Shown one piece after another: positions 46,906-55,938 of a DNA stretch of 64,000 bases. Every line of letters starts with the position of its first letter. Position 1 is the stretch's first letter. The notes below the pieces were generated by a model, which saw nothing but the letters and a program-made list of their open reading frames with translations, had not been told where the DNA came from and made no database searches. Both the position numbers and the translations under genes were made by a program. Source of the DNA: an uncultured Pseudoxanthomonas sp. (GTDB taxonomy: Bacteria; Pseudomonadota; Gammaproteobacteria; Xanthomonadales; Xanthomonadaceae); NCBI GenBank assembly GCA_946886405.1, contig CAMPIO010000007.1:1-64000 (forward strand), given 5' to 3'.

Positions 46906-47757
46906 ATGCGTAGCAAATTGTTCGTGCCCGGCAGTCGCCCCGCGCTGTTCGCCAAAGCCCTGGCGGGCGATGCCGATCTGTTGTCCTTCGATCTTGAAGA
47001 TGCCGTGGCCGGGGAAGACAAGGCGGCGGCACGCACGCAGGTCGCCGCGTTCCTGCTGGCCGCGCCCCATCGCGCAGCGGACAAGCAGGTGGTCGTGCGG
47101 GTGAACGCATGGAATTCTTCCGCGTGGGAGGACGACCTGCGCGCGATCCTGCCGCTGGACATCGATCTGCTCAACCTGCCCAAGATCGAGTCGGTCGAAC
47201 AACTCCGGCAGGCGATCAGCGAAATCGAAGCGGTCGAAGCGCGCCTCGGCGCACGCAGGGCGGTCGGCCTGCTGGTGAACATCGAAACGCCACGCGCATT
47301 GCGTCATGCGGTGAAGATCGCGCAGGCGCACCCGCGCGTCCGTGGCCTGCAACTGGGTCTGGGGGATCTCTTCGAGCCCTACGGCATCCGCCGCACCGAC
47401 CTGCGCAACGTGCACGCGGCCCAGTACGCGCTGCGCATGGCCGCCGCGGAAGCGGGTGCGTTCGCCTACGATGCGGCGTTCCCTGGGCTGGAAGACGAAG
47501 CAGGCTTCCGCGCAGAAGCGGACGCAGCGCATGCGCTGGGCTTCGCCGGCAAGAGTTGCGTGCATCCGCGCCAGGTGGCGTGGGCGAACGCGGCCTTCGC
47601 GCCATCCACCGAGGAAATCGAGGCCGCACGTCGCACCGTCGCGGCGGCATCGGGGGGTGGAACGGGTGCCTATGCGGTGGATGGTCGCATGGTGGATGCT
47701 CCTTTCCTGGCGCGTGCTCGCGCCGTCCTGGCCGCCGCCGATCGGGAGCGCGCATGA
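46906..47757 (+). CDS. CitE-like CoA ester lyase (HpcH/HpaI family)
   Basis: TIM-barrel lyase of 283 residues of the citrate lyase beta/malyl-CoA/citramalyl-CoA lyase group. It has RSKLFVPGSRPALFAKAL at the start, SFDLEDAVAGEDKAAAR (metal ligand Glu/Asp) and LPKIESVEQ. It also has LLVNIETPRAL and the C-terminal CVHPRQVAWANAAF. It should cleave a hydroxyacyl-CoA into acetyl-CoA plus a keto acid. A CaiB-type CoA transferase at the far end of the locus could supply the CoA ester. It is coupled to the next gene by ATGA. Confidence 0.88.
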   Translation: MRSKLFVPGSRPALFAKALAGDADLLSFDLEDAVAGEDKAAARTQVAAFLLAAPHRAADKQVVVRVNAWNSSAWEDDLRAILPLDIDLLNLPKIESVEQLRQAISEIEAVEARLGARRAVGLLVNIETPRALRHAVKIAQAHPRVRGLQLGLGDLFEPYGIRRTDLRNVHAAQYALRMAAAEAGAFAYDAAFPGLEDEAGFRAEADAAHALGFAGKSCVHPRQVAWANAAFAPSTEEIEAARRTVAAASGGGTGAYAVDGRMVDAPFLARARAVLAAADRERA

Positions 47758-50216
47758 CGAAGTGGCGGGTGTTCCTGGGCAGCTTCGACCGGGCTGCGCT
47801 ACGCAGGCATGTGGTGGTGCTCGGCGTTGCGCTGCTGGTTGCGTCGGGTGCGTTTCCGAACCATGCACGCGGTGAGAGCCTGACCCGCCTGGCCGACGGC
47901 TCGCTGCCGGCGCCTCCTGCCGATGCCCGCGCCGTGCATACGGCGGACGACGACTTGCTTGCCTTCGGTGACGCCGCCGCATGGCGCTGGCAAAAGGCAG
48001 GATCACGCTGGCAGGCGATCGGCCTGAGCGACCCCGCACCGGTCGATCGGTGGCGGAATGCCGCGCCTGGCCGCCTCTATCGTCTGCAACCTGAAAGCAC
48101 CGGGCATCGCATCGCGGGCATCGCGAAGGCGACGCTGGCTCGCGGACAGTTGTCGGTGCAATCGTTGACGCCTTTCCCGCAACCGCTCGACCAGATCCAG
48201 CTTGCGGCCGACGGCGCGAATGTCTACGCCGCCGGTCGTGACGACACGGGGACGGTGCGCGTATGGCGACGCGCGGTCGATGCGTCGGCCGGCATCGCAT
48301 GGCAGGCGCTGCCGTCGCTTCCGTCAGGCGCGCCTCTGAACTCGCTCGTCGCGCAGCGCGGCGAATTGATCGCCACCACGCGCGGTGCGGGCGAGGACGC
48401 ACAATGGCGCTGGTCATCCGACAAAGGATGGCAATCGTTACCCCCCGTTCCCGGCGCGCTGGCGGGCGATGCAACGGCGCGCGCGTTGGGGCAGGCGCAC
48501 GTGCTGTATCTGCTGAAGCCGGTGGCGGGTTCCACCGCGTCGAGGCTCGCGACCTTCCATACGATCACCCGCGCCTGGACCGACCTCCCAGGCTCTACCG
48601 CCGCGTTCTCGCCGCGGGTCACGGCGTGGGGCGACGGGCTGGTCGGGTGGGAAACCGACGCAGGCGCGCTGCGGACGACCTCGGTCACTGGTGGCACCTA
48701 CCTGCTCAAGTGGCTCGACTGGCTGGTCATCATCGTCTACCTGGCCGCGATGGTCGGCATCGGCCTGTATTTCTACCTGCAGGAAAAGCGTGCATCCACG
48801 GCGGACTTCTTCGTCGGCGGGCGCAGCATCCCGTTCTGGGCGGCCGGTGTCAGCCTGTACGCGACCAACACCAGTTCCATCAGCTTCATCGCGATCCCGG
48901 CGAAGGCGTTCGAAACGAACTGGCAGTACCTGACCAACAATCTGATCGCGGTCGTCGGCCTGATGTTCGTGGCCATCTGGATCGTGCCGCTGTTGCGCCG
49001 CCTCGATCTGATGTCGGTGTTCTCGTACCTCGAAAAGCGCTTCCATCCCGCCATCCGGATGCTCGCGAGCGCGCTGTGCATCGCCATGCAGATCGGCAGC
49101 CGCATGAGCGTGATCCTGTTCCTGCCCGCGCTGGCGATCGCGACCATCACCGGCCTGGACGTGGTGTGGAGCATCCTCATCATGGGGGTATTCACCATCC
49201 TCTACACCACGCTGGGCGGCATGAAGGCGGTCATCTGGACCGACTTCGTGCAGGTGTTCGTGATGTTCGGCGGCGCGATCTTCGCCATCGGCTTCATCAT
49301 CTACCACCTCAACGGCGGCGCGCCGGAGTTCCTGCAGGTGGCGATGGCGGAGAACAAGACGCAACTGTTCGATTTCAGCTTCGACCTGACCAAGGCGACG
49401 GTCTGGGGCTTCATCTTCCTCGTGGTGTTCGACGTGGTGCTGACCTTCCCGAAGGACCAAGTGCTGATGCAGCGCGTGCTGTCCACCAGATCCGACAAGG
49501 AGGCCGGACGCTCCATCTGGACGTTCGCCGCCATCATGATCCCGGGCGGCTTCTTCTTCTACGCCATCGGCACCGCGCTGTACGTGTACTACCAGTCGCA
49601 TCCCGAGCGGATGAATCCGCTGCTGCCGATAGACGCGACGTTCCCGCTGTTCATCGCCGCAGAGCTGCCGATGGGGGTGACGGGCCTCATCATCGCCGGC
49701 ATCTTCGCCGCCGCCATGTCGACGCTGTCCAGCATCATCAACAGTGTCTCGACGCTCGCTTCGGTCGACTTCTACGAGAAGCTGGCGAAGAATCCCACCC
49801 CGAAGAAAAGTGTGCTGTTCGCGGAGGTGATGGGCGTGCTGGTGGGTTTCGTGGGTATCGGCATTGCGCTGGTGCTGTCGCGCTACGACATCCACTCGCT
49901 GTTCGATGTGTCGATCGAACTGGCCGGCTTGCTGGGCGGCGGATTCGCCGGCGCCTACACGCTGGGCATGTTCACCCGCCGGGCCAACGCGCAGGGCGTT
50001 GCCATCGGTATCGCCGGCGCCATCGTGCTGACGCTGGTGATCTGGTCGATGGATCTCGTGCATCCGTATTTCTATCTGGGCATTTCGATCCTGCTGTGCA
50101 TCGTCATCGGCTATGCGGCAAGCTGGCTGTTTCCGCCGCCGGCGCAGTCGCTGGCAGGGCTGACGATCCACCGGCAGGACGCGCTGGGCCGGCATGACGC
50201 GGCGCATGGGCCATAG
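47754..50216 (+). CDS. Kelch-type propeller fused to sodium:solute symporter
   Basis: An 820-residue membrane protein. After a signal-like N-terminus (VVVLGVALLVASGAF), residues about 30-310 form a beta-propeller with kelch-like repeats (units such as WRWSSDKGWQSLPPVPGAL). This resembles the mutarotase/NanM-like domains found with sugar transporters and is probably periplasmic. From about 316 there is a full SSS-family transporter with some 13 helices, including FFVGGRSIPFWAAGVSLYAT. It probably imports a sugar or acid released by the locus enzymes, with the propeller helping to present or epimerise it. Confidence 0.85.
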   Translation: MTKWRVFLGSFDRAALRRHVVVLGVALLVASGAFPNHARGESLTRLADGSLPAPPADARAVHTADDDLLAFGDAAAWRWQKAGSRWQAIGLSDPAPVDRWRNAAPGRLYRLQPESTGHRIAGIAKATLARGQLSVQSLTPFPQPLDQIQLAADGANVYAAGRDDTGTVRVWRRAVDASAGIAWQALPSLPSGAPLNSLVAQRGELIATTRGAGEDAQWRWSSDKGWQSLPPVPGALAGDATARALGQAHVLYLLKPVAGSTASRLATFHTITRAWTDLPGSTAAFSPRVTAWGDGLVGWETDAGALRTTSVTGGTYLLKWLDWLVIIVYLAAMVGIGLYFYLQEKRASTADFFVGGRSIPFWAAGVSLYATNTSSISFIAIPAKAFETNWQYLTNNLIAVVGLMFVAIWIVPLLRRLDLMSVFSYLEKRFHPAIRMLASALCIAMQIGSRMSVILFLPALAIATITGLDVVWSILIMGVFTILYTTLGGMKAVIWTDFVQVFVMFGGAIFAIGFIIYHLNGGAPEFLQVAMAENKTQLFDFSFDLTKATVWGFIFLVVFDVVLTFPKDQVLMQRVLSTRSDKEAGRSIWTFAAIMIPGGFFFYAIGTALYVYYQSHPERMNPLLPIDATFPLFIAAELPMGVTGLIIAGIFAAAMSTLSSIINSVSTLASVDFYEKLAKNPTPKKSVLFAEVMGVLVGFVGIGIALVLSRYDIHSLFDVSIELAGLLGGGFAGAYTLGMFTRRANAQGVAIGIAGAIVLTLVIWSMDLVHPYFYLGISILLCIVIGYAASWLFPPPAQSLAGLTIHRQDALGRHDAAHGP

Positions 50217-50271
50217 GTCCCATCGTCGACACCCCGTGCCTCGTGTAGCCTGAAGGCAACAGGGGAGGCGC

Positions 50272-51147
50272 GTGGATACCCAGTTCCTGAATACCTTCGT
50301 GGTGGTCGCCGACCGTGGCTCGATGGCGGCGGCGGCGCGCGTGCTCAACATCACCCCGGCCGCCGTGGCGCAGCAGATCCGCACGCTGGAACGCGAACTC
50401 GGCGCGCCGTTGATCGCACGCGCCGGCCGCACCGTCAGCCTGACCGAAGAGGGCGCGCGCATCCTGCAACGGGCACGCGATCTGCTCCGCGACGTGTCCG
50501 ACATGCGCAGCGTCGCCAACGACAGCGACGTATCGGGTGAACTGCGCCTGGGCGCATGCCCGACTGCGTTGGCCGGCATGCTGCCGGACATCCTGGCACG
50601 CATGGTCGACACCTTCCCGCAGATCAACGTCTACATCCGGCCGGCCTATTCGGCCGAGCTCTATCGTGCGGTGGAGGCCGGCGAACTGGACGCGGCACTG
50701 GTGCTGCAGGCGCCGTACAGCCTTCCCAAGACCTGCGACTGGCAGCTGCTGCGCGAGGAGCCGCTGGTGATGATCGCACCGGCGCGGATGGCGGGACGCG
50801 ACCCGCATGAGTTGCTGCGCAGCGAACCGCTGATCCGCTACGACCGCAATCAATGGGGCGGCCGCGTGGCCGACGAGTACCTGCACGCGGCTGGCATCGT
50901 GCCGCGCGAGCGCTTCGAACTGAACGGGCTCAATGCTATCGCGGTGATGGTCGACCGTGGGTTGGGCGTGTCGCTGGTCCCCGACTGGGCACGTCCGTGG
51001 CCGGAGGGGCTGGACCTGGTGCGTATCCCGCTGCCGCTCCCCAGCGAGCCGCGACGGATCGGCATGGTGTGGTCGCGGTCGTCGGTGCGTATCCGCCTGG
51101 TCACGGTGCTGTTGCAGGAGAGTCGTGCCGCCACCGGCCATGCCTGA
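50272..51147 (+). CDS. LysR-family transcriptional regulator
   Basis: Regulator of 291 residues with an N-terminal winged helix (FLNTFVVVADRGSMAAAARV and AVAQQIRTLERELGAPLI) and an effector-binding domain from about 90. The start is GTG at 50272 behind AGGGGAGG. It sits between the symporter and TonB receptor genes, so it is the likely activator of both flanking transcription units, whose upstream sequences match (46793 and 51154). The coinducer is unknown. Confidence 0.9.
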   Translation: MDTQFLNTFVVVADRGSMAAAARVLNITPAAVAQQIRTLERELGAPLIARAGRTVSLTEEGARILQRARDLLRDVSDMRSVANDSDVSGELRLGACPTALAGMLPDILARMVDTFPQINVYIRPAYSAELYRAVEAGELDAALVLQAPYSLPKTCDWQLLREEPLVMIAPARMAGRDPHELLRSEPLIRYDRNQWGGRVADEYLHAAGIVPRERFELNGLNAIAVMVDRGLGVSLVPDWARPWPEGLDLVRIPLPLPSEPRRIGMVWSRSSVRIRLVTVLLQESRAATGHA

Positions 51148-51153
51148 GCCGCG

Positions 51154-51198
51154 ATGTTGCAGTGCACGCTACAAAAACTAGCCTGTGAACATATCGGC
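51154..51198 (+). promoter_or_regulatory. Putative LysR-controlled promoter of the TonB receptor operon
   Basis: ATGTTGC (51154-51160) and AAAAACTA (51173-51180) recur from the CoA lyase promoter, 19 bp apart here and 30 bp apart there, a difference of one helical turn. The remainder of 51148-51376 shows no gene. Confidence 0.5.
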
Positions 51199-51376
51199 GG
51201 AGGATTCTTCCGTGAGGGGCGTCGTCCTACCCTGCGGTCATCGTCGGGTTCACGCGTCTGGGAGGAACGCGGGGCACGCCGGCCGCCTGCGCGGCCTTCG
51301 CATACACATCTCTAGTCCGGAACGTGCCGCCCGCTGCGCGCCCGTGCCGTCCACCGAAGCATTCCGAGAACAGACC

Positions 51377-53662
51377 ATGAAACAGGTACCCGCCGCGTTC
51401 GGCGTTTTCCTGCTGGCCGCCGCCGTCAGCGCCAGCGTCAAGGCCCAACAGAACACCCCGCCGCCGCAGGACGCGACGACCGAAGAACGGGCGAAGGATG
51501 CCGTCGACCTGGATCAGGTGATCGTGACCGGTGTGCGTGCGCCGAAGGCCGTGGACAAGATCCCAGGTGCAGTGACGCTGGTCACCAAGGAAGAAATCGC
51601 GCACACGCTGCTGGTCACCGAAGACGCCACCGCCGTGCTGGCGCGTACCGTGCCCGGCTACGCCGAGGCCTCGCAGGCCATGAGCAACAGCGGCGAGACG
51701 CTGCGTGGCCGTGTCGCATTGCGCCTGTTCGATGGCGTACCGCAGGGTTCGCCGTTGCGCGACGGCAGCCGCAACGCCACGTTCACCGATATGGGCATCG
51801 TGGGTCGCGTGGAGGTCATCAACGGTCCGTCGGCCTCGGAAGGCATCGGCGCCGCCGGCGGCATCATCAATTACATCTCCGCCGTGCCGACCAAGGAAGG
51901 CAGCGAGTTCCGCTTCCTGTCGCGCTACTCCACTCAGTTCAAGGACGACAGCGCCGGTTGGAAGCTCGGCCTGAACTACGCCTACAAGCAGGACAATTAC
52001 GACCTGGTCGCCGGCGTTGCGCAGATCGACCGTGGCATGGGCTACGACGCCGATGGTGTGCGCCTGGGTATGAATACCAGCGGCTCGGTCAACGATTCGG
52101 TCGCGCGTAACATCTTCGTCAAGGGCGGCTTCAACTTCGGCGAGGACCTCGAGAAGCGGCTGCAGCTGAGCTATAGCCACTTCAAGATCGAAGGCAACGG
52201 GGACTACATCCAGGTGGACGGCTGCCGGTATGAGCCGGGCTGGTGCGAAGATCCGCGACCGAACACCTCCGAGCGCGGCCAGATTTTCGGCAGCAAGGCC
52301 GAGTTCAACGACTTCAAGCAGGTGAACCTGCAGTACACCGATGGCGACTTCCTCGGCGGTACGCTGAACCTCAACGCGTACTGGGCAGACCAGGCCATGC
52401 GCTATCCGCCGGAAAACGGCAGTGACCGCCAGGATCCGCTGATTCCGCCGAACGGCCCCGATGGCCTGATCTGGGACCAGTCGGAGATCAATTCGGACAA
52501 GGTCGGCTTCCGGCCGTCGTGGGTGCGTGGCCAGCTCTTCGGCGTCGATGGTCTGGAGCTGCGCACCGGCGTCGACTGGGTGCGCGACAAGGCTGACCAG
52601 CGCCTGGCGTTGACCAACCGCGTGTGGGTGCCGCCGATGGAGTACGAAAGCATCGCGCCGTATGCGCAGCTGAGCTGGGACATCGGCCCGGTGACATTGA
52701 GCGGTGGTTTCCGTCGCGAAGACGGCGAACTGAGCGTCGACGACTACACCACTACCTGGTTCCGTGATCGCCGGTTCGTCGAGGGGGGGAAGCTCTCCTA
52801 CAAGGAGAACCTGATCAACTTCGGCGCCATCTGGCGCATCACCGACCAGTGGTCCGTGTTCGCGGCGTATGGCGAAGGCTTCGGCCTGCCCAACGTCGGC
52901 ATTCCGCTTCGCAATGTTGCGTGCCCCGACGATCCGAACGACACCAAGCCCGACGGCTGCCCCGGCGATCCGCCGGTGTCCGTGGACTCCACGTTCCGCG
53001 AGCTTTCGGCCGTGGTGGTCGACAATCGCGAAGTCGGCGTCAACTGGCGTGGCGATACCACGTCCTTCAGTGCGTCGTACTACGACTCGCGTTCGGACTA
53101 TGGCACGTCGTTCGCCATCGACCCGGCGACCAACGACTACGTCCTGTTCCGCGCGCCGACGCAGATCAAGGGCTTCGAGTTCTCCGGCGACTGGAACATC
53201 AACGAAGACTGGAAGCTCTCCGGCCTGTATTCGCGCATCCGCGGCAAGACAGCGTTCTGGACCGAGGATCCGCGCGGCCGCTGGGGCGCGGGCGGGTTGA
53301 ACAAGCCGATGGGTGCGCTGGACGTCAACCCGGACAAGATCGGCCTGACCGTGCGCTGGAAGTTCAACGAGGCCGGTGACGTCACCCTCGGCTCGACCAC
53401 GCTGTTGTCGCGCGACCTGACTGGCAGCGATGTCCGTGAGTTCGACAATGCGAGCTTCTCGTATGCGGAGCACACCAAGGGTTACACACTGTTCGACCTG
53501 GGCATGAACTACCGGGTGGAGAAGTGGGGCCGCTTCTCGCTGGGCATCGAGAACCTGACCAACAAGCAGTACATCCTGAGCTGGTCGCAGGTGCCGGGCT
53601 TCCGCAACTACTGGGCAGGCCGCGGTCGCATGTACTCGTTCACCTACGAGTACACGTTCTGA
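51377..53662 (+). CDS. TonB-dependent receptor of the second catabolic locus
   Basis: Outer-membrane receptor of 761 residues. The signal peptide ends SVKAQ. A TonB-box-like LDQVIVTGVRAPKAVDKIPG precedes the plug (VEVINGPSASEGIGAAGGIINY). The barrel ends in YSFTYEYTF. It differs from the two pectate receptors and looks closer to siderophore/small-ligand receptors. A run with paired Cys (NVACPDDPNDTKPDGCPGDP) is probably an extracellular loop. It heads the operon with the serine hydrolase, kinase, fusion protein and GH127. Confidence 0.93.
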   Translation: MKQVPAAFGVFLLAAAVSASVKAQQNTPPPQDATTEERAKDAVDLDQVIVTGVRAPKAVDKIPGAVTLVTKEEIAHTLLVTEDATAVLARTVPGYAEASQAMSNSGETLRGRVALRLFDGVPQGSPLRDGSRNATFTDMGIVGRVEVINGPSASEGIGAAGGIINYISAVPTKEGSEFRFLSRYSTQFKDDSAGWKLGLNYAYKQDNYDLVAGVAQIDRGMGYDADGVRLGMNTSGSVNDSVARNIFVKGGFNFGEDLEKRLQLSYSHFKIEGNGDYIQVDGCRYEPGWCEDPRPNTSERGQIFGSKAEFNDFKQVNLQYTDGDFLGGTLNLNAYWADQAMRYPPENGSDRQDPLIPPNGPDGLIWDQSEINSDKVGFRPSWVRGQLFGVDGLELRTGVDWVRDKADQRLALTNRVWVPPMEYESIAPYAQLSWDIGPVTLSGGFRREDGELSVDDYTTTWFRDRRFVEGGKLSYKENLINFGAIWRITDQWSVFAAYGEGFGLPNVGIPLRNVACPDDPNDTKPDGCPGDPPVSVDSTFRELSAVVVDNREVGVNWRGDTTSFSASYYDSRSDYGTSFAIDPATNDYVLFRAPTQIKGFEFSGDWNINEDWKLSGLYSRIRGKTAFWTEDPRGRWGAGGLNKPMGALDVNPDKIGLTVRWKFNEAGDVTLGSTTLLSRDLTGSDVREFDNASFSYAEHTKGYTLFDLGMNYRVEKWGRFSLGIENLTNKQYILSWSQVPGFRNYWAGRGRMYSFTYEYTF

Positions 53663-53676
53663 TCCACGATCTGCGG

Positions 53677-54963
53677 ATGCCGGTCTTCCCCCTCGCCGCA
53701 TCCACCCGCGCCGGCCCCTCTCCAGGGCGGCGCGGGTTCTGGATGGTCCTGATGCTCTCGATTTCCGCCTGTGCAACGGCCGCTTCTTCGCTGTCGTTGC
53801 CACGTGCGCCCATGGATACGTTGCTCACGCAGACCACCGGCGAAGCCGGTTACCTGGGCGCCGTTGCGCTGGTCGCCGAGCGCGGCACCGTGGTCTATCG
53901 CGGCGCCTTCGGCCACGCCGACCTGCAGGGCCGGCAACCGCTACGCGACGACGCCATCTTCCGCATTTACTCGATGACCAAGCCCGTCACCTCGGTGGCG
54001 GCGCTGATGCTGGTGGAGGAGCGCAGGTTGCAGCTCGATGCCCCGGTCGCCACGTACTTGCCCGCGTTCGCCGGCCTGAAGCGTGTCGACGGTGGCAGCG
54101 TCGATGCACCCACGTTGGTTCCGGTGCAGCGTCCGCTCACCGTGCGGCACCTGCTCACGCATACCGCGGGCTTCGCCACGGGCGGTGACGACATCCGCGT
54201 CGCGTCCGCCCTGCTGCAGGCCCAGGCGCCGGAAGAGGCCACGGATCTCGCCGGCTATGCCGACCGCGTCGCACGCGCGCCGCTCGCCTCGGAGCCCGGC
54301 ACGCGCTTCCGCTACGACGGCGTCAATACCGAAGTCCTGGCGCGCGTCATCGAAGTCGTCAGCGGACAATCGTTCGACGCCTTCCTGCGCACGCGCATCT
54401 TCATGCCGTTGGCCCTCCGCGACACCGGCTTCGAGGTGCCCGCGTCGCAGCGTGGCCGCATCATGGCGCTGACCACGCGCGATGCCGAGGGCCGGCGCGT
54501 CCTCGCCGATACGCCATCCGCACGCGAACCGGGCATGCGACTGCGTGCCTACGCGAGCGGAGCGGGTGGCCTGTATTCCACGGCGGCCGACTACCTGCGC
54601 TTCGCGCGGATGCTGGCGGAAGGCGGTGCGCTCGATGGCGTGCGCCTGCTGCGCGAAGACACCGTGGCGATGATGATGTCTGATCAGCTCGCAGGCTTCG
54701 ATCCGCCGGTGACGGCCCCCGAACCGGGAGAGGGCTTCGGCCTTGGCGGCTACGTCGTCATCGATCCGGCGACCAGTACGCGGCCGGGATCGCGGGGCCA
54801 GTTCGGCTGGTCCGGCGCCGCGTCCACCTACTTCACCATCGACCGCGAACGCGGCCTGGTCATCCTGTTGCTCTCGCAGCACGTGCCCACCGATGGTGCG
54901 CCCGCATTGCCCAAGCTCGCCACGCCGTTCTACCGCGCGGTCTACACGGCGGTGACGCCGTGA
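53677..54963 (+). CDS. Beta-lactamase-related serine hydrolase, probable lipoprotein
   Basis: Class C beta-lactamase/esterase-fold protein of about 428 residues. The catalytic SxxK is in FRIYSMTKPVTSVAALML, the YxN-like element in FRYDGVNTEVLARVIE and the third motif in GQFGWSGAASTYF. A hydrophobic N-terminus ends LSISAC, acceptable as a lipobox, so it is probably periplasmic. The gene starts 14 bp after the receptor. In this context an esterase removing an acyl group from an imported glycoside is plausible. Confidence 0.85.
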   Translation: MPVFPLAASTRAGPSPGRRGFWMVLMLSISACATAASSLSLPRAPMDTLLTQTTGEAGYLGAVALVAERGTVVYRGAFGHADLQGRQPLRDDAIFRIYSMTKPVTSVAALMLVEERRLQLDAPVATYLPAFAGLKRVDGGSVDAPTLVPVQRPLTVRHLLTHTAGFATGGDDIRVASALLQAQAPEEATDLAGYADRVARAPLASEPGTRFRYDGVNTEVLARVIEVVSGQSFDAFLRTRIFMPLALRDTGFEVPASQRGRIMALTTRDAEGRRVLADTPSAREPGMRLRAYASGAGGLYSTAADYLRFARMLAEGGALDGVRLLREDTVAMMMSDQLAGFDPPVTAPEPGEGFGLGGYVVIDPATSTRPGSRGQFGWSGAASTYFTIDRERGLVILLLSQHVPTDGAPALPKLATPFYRAVYTAVTP

Positions 54964-55910
54964 GCCGCCGTCATGGCGGCGTGCTGGTCGCGGGGTCGGC
55001 GAATCTGGATTTCGTCGTGCGTGCGGACCACGTGCCGGCACCGGGCGAAACGGTGTTGGGCCGAGCGTTCGCGACGTTCCCCGGCGGCAAGGGCGCCAAC
55101 CAGGCTGTCGCCAGCGCACGTGCGGGTGGCGTGCCGACCCGCATGCTGCTCGCGCTCGGCGACGATCCCTACGCCGCGGTGCTCGAGGCCGCGCTTGCGG
55201 ACGCCGGTGTCGCCATGCACATCGTGCGCGTACCGGACACGGCCAGCGGTACCGCCTTCATCTGCCTGTCCGACGACGCGGAGAACGCGATCACCGTTGC
55301 CCCGGGCGCAAATGCAGGATTGCGTCCGCACCACCTGCCGTCGCTGCGCGGGATCAGCTATCTCCTTCTGCAACTGGAGACGCCGCTGGACAGCGTGGCC
55401 AGTTACGCGCGGCTTGCCCGCGAAGCCGGCGTACGTGTGGTGCTGAACGCGGCGCCGGCCACGACCCTGCCGCCCGGTCTGCTGGACAGCGTCGACGTGC
55501 TCGTCGTCAACGAAGGCGAACTGGCCACGCTGGCCGGCGAGGGCAGCGTGGCCGCGCAGGCGGCGCGCCTGCCGGTGCCGTGCGTGGTCGTGACGCTCGG
55601 CGCGCGCGGATGTTTCGCGCGACGTGGCGCTGAGATCTTCCTGCAGCCCGCGTTCCCGATCGAGGCCGTCGACACCACCGCGGCCGGCGACACGTTCTGC
55701 GGCGCGCTGGCGGCCCGCCTGGCCGAGCATGCCGGGCTGGCGGACGCGTTACGCTTCGCCAGCGCGGCCTCCGCGCTCGCCTGCACCCGGCTGGGCGCGC
55801 AGACCAGCATCCCGATGCGCACGGAGGTCGAAGCCTGGCTCGCCGGGCGCGACGACACCCCCTCGCAGCAGGCCGCCCTGGCGACCTACTGTGGTCTTCC
55901 CCGCGACTGA
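54960..55910 (+). CDS. Ribokinase-like PfkB sugar kinase
   Basis: Kinase of 316 residues with all ribokinase landmarks: VAGSANLDFVVRADHVP, the glycine-rich TFPGGKGANQAVASARAG, and the ATP/catalytic motif VDTTAAGDTFCGALAAR. Start is GTG at 54960, overlapping the previous stop (GTGA). It likely phosphorylates a pentose released by the neighbouring GH127 or by the TIM-barrel protein. The exact sugar is not known. Confidence 0.88.
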   Translation: MSRRHGGVLVAGSANLDFVVRADHVPAPGETVLGRAFATFPGGKGANQAVASARAGGVPTRMLLALGDDPYAAVLEAALADAGVAMHIVRVPDTASGTAFICLSDDAENAITVAPGANAGLRPHHLPSLRGISYLLLQLETPLDSVASYARLAREAGVRVVLNAAPATTLPPGLLDSVDVLVVNEGELATLAGEGSVAAQAARLPVPCVVVTLGARGCFARRGAEIFLQPAFPIEAVDTTAAGDTFCGALAARLAEHAGLADALRFASAASALACTRLGAQTSIPMRTEVEAWLAGRDDTPSQQAALATYCGLPRD

Positions 55911-55938
55911 TCCATCGTCCCGATCCAAGATCTCCCCC

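Noticed and set aside
51227..53803. 858-codon minus-strand frame opposite the third TonB receptor
   Set aside because: Shadow frame; no family motifs, and it would run through the receptor's promoter.
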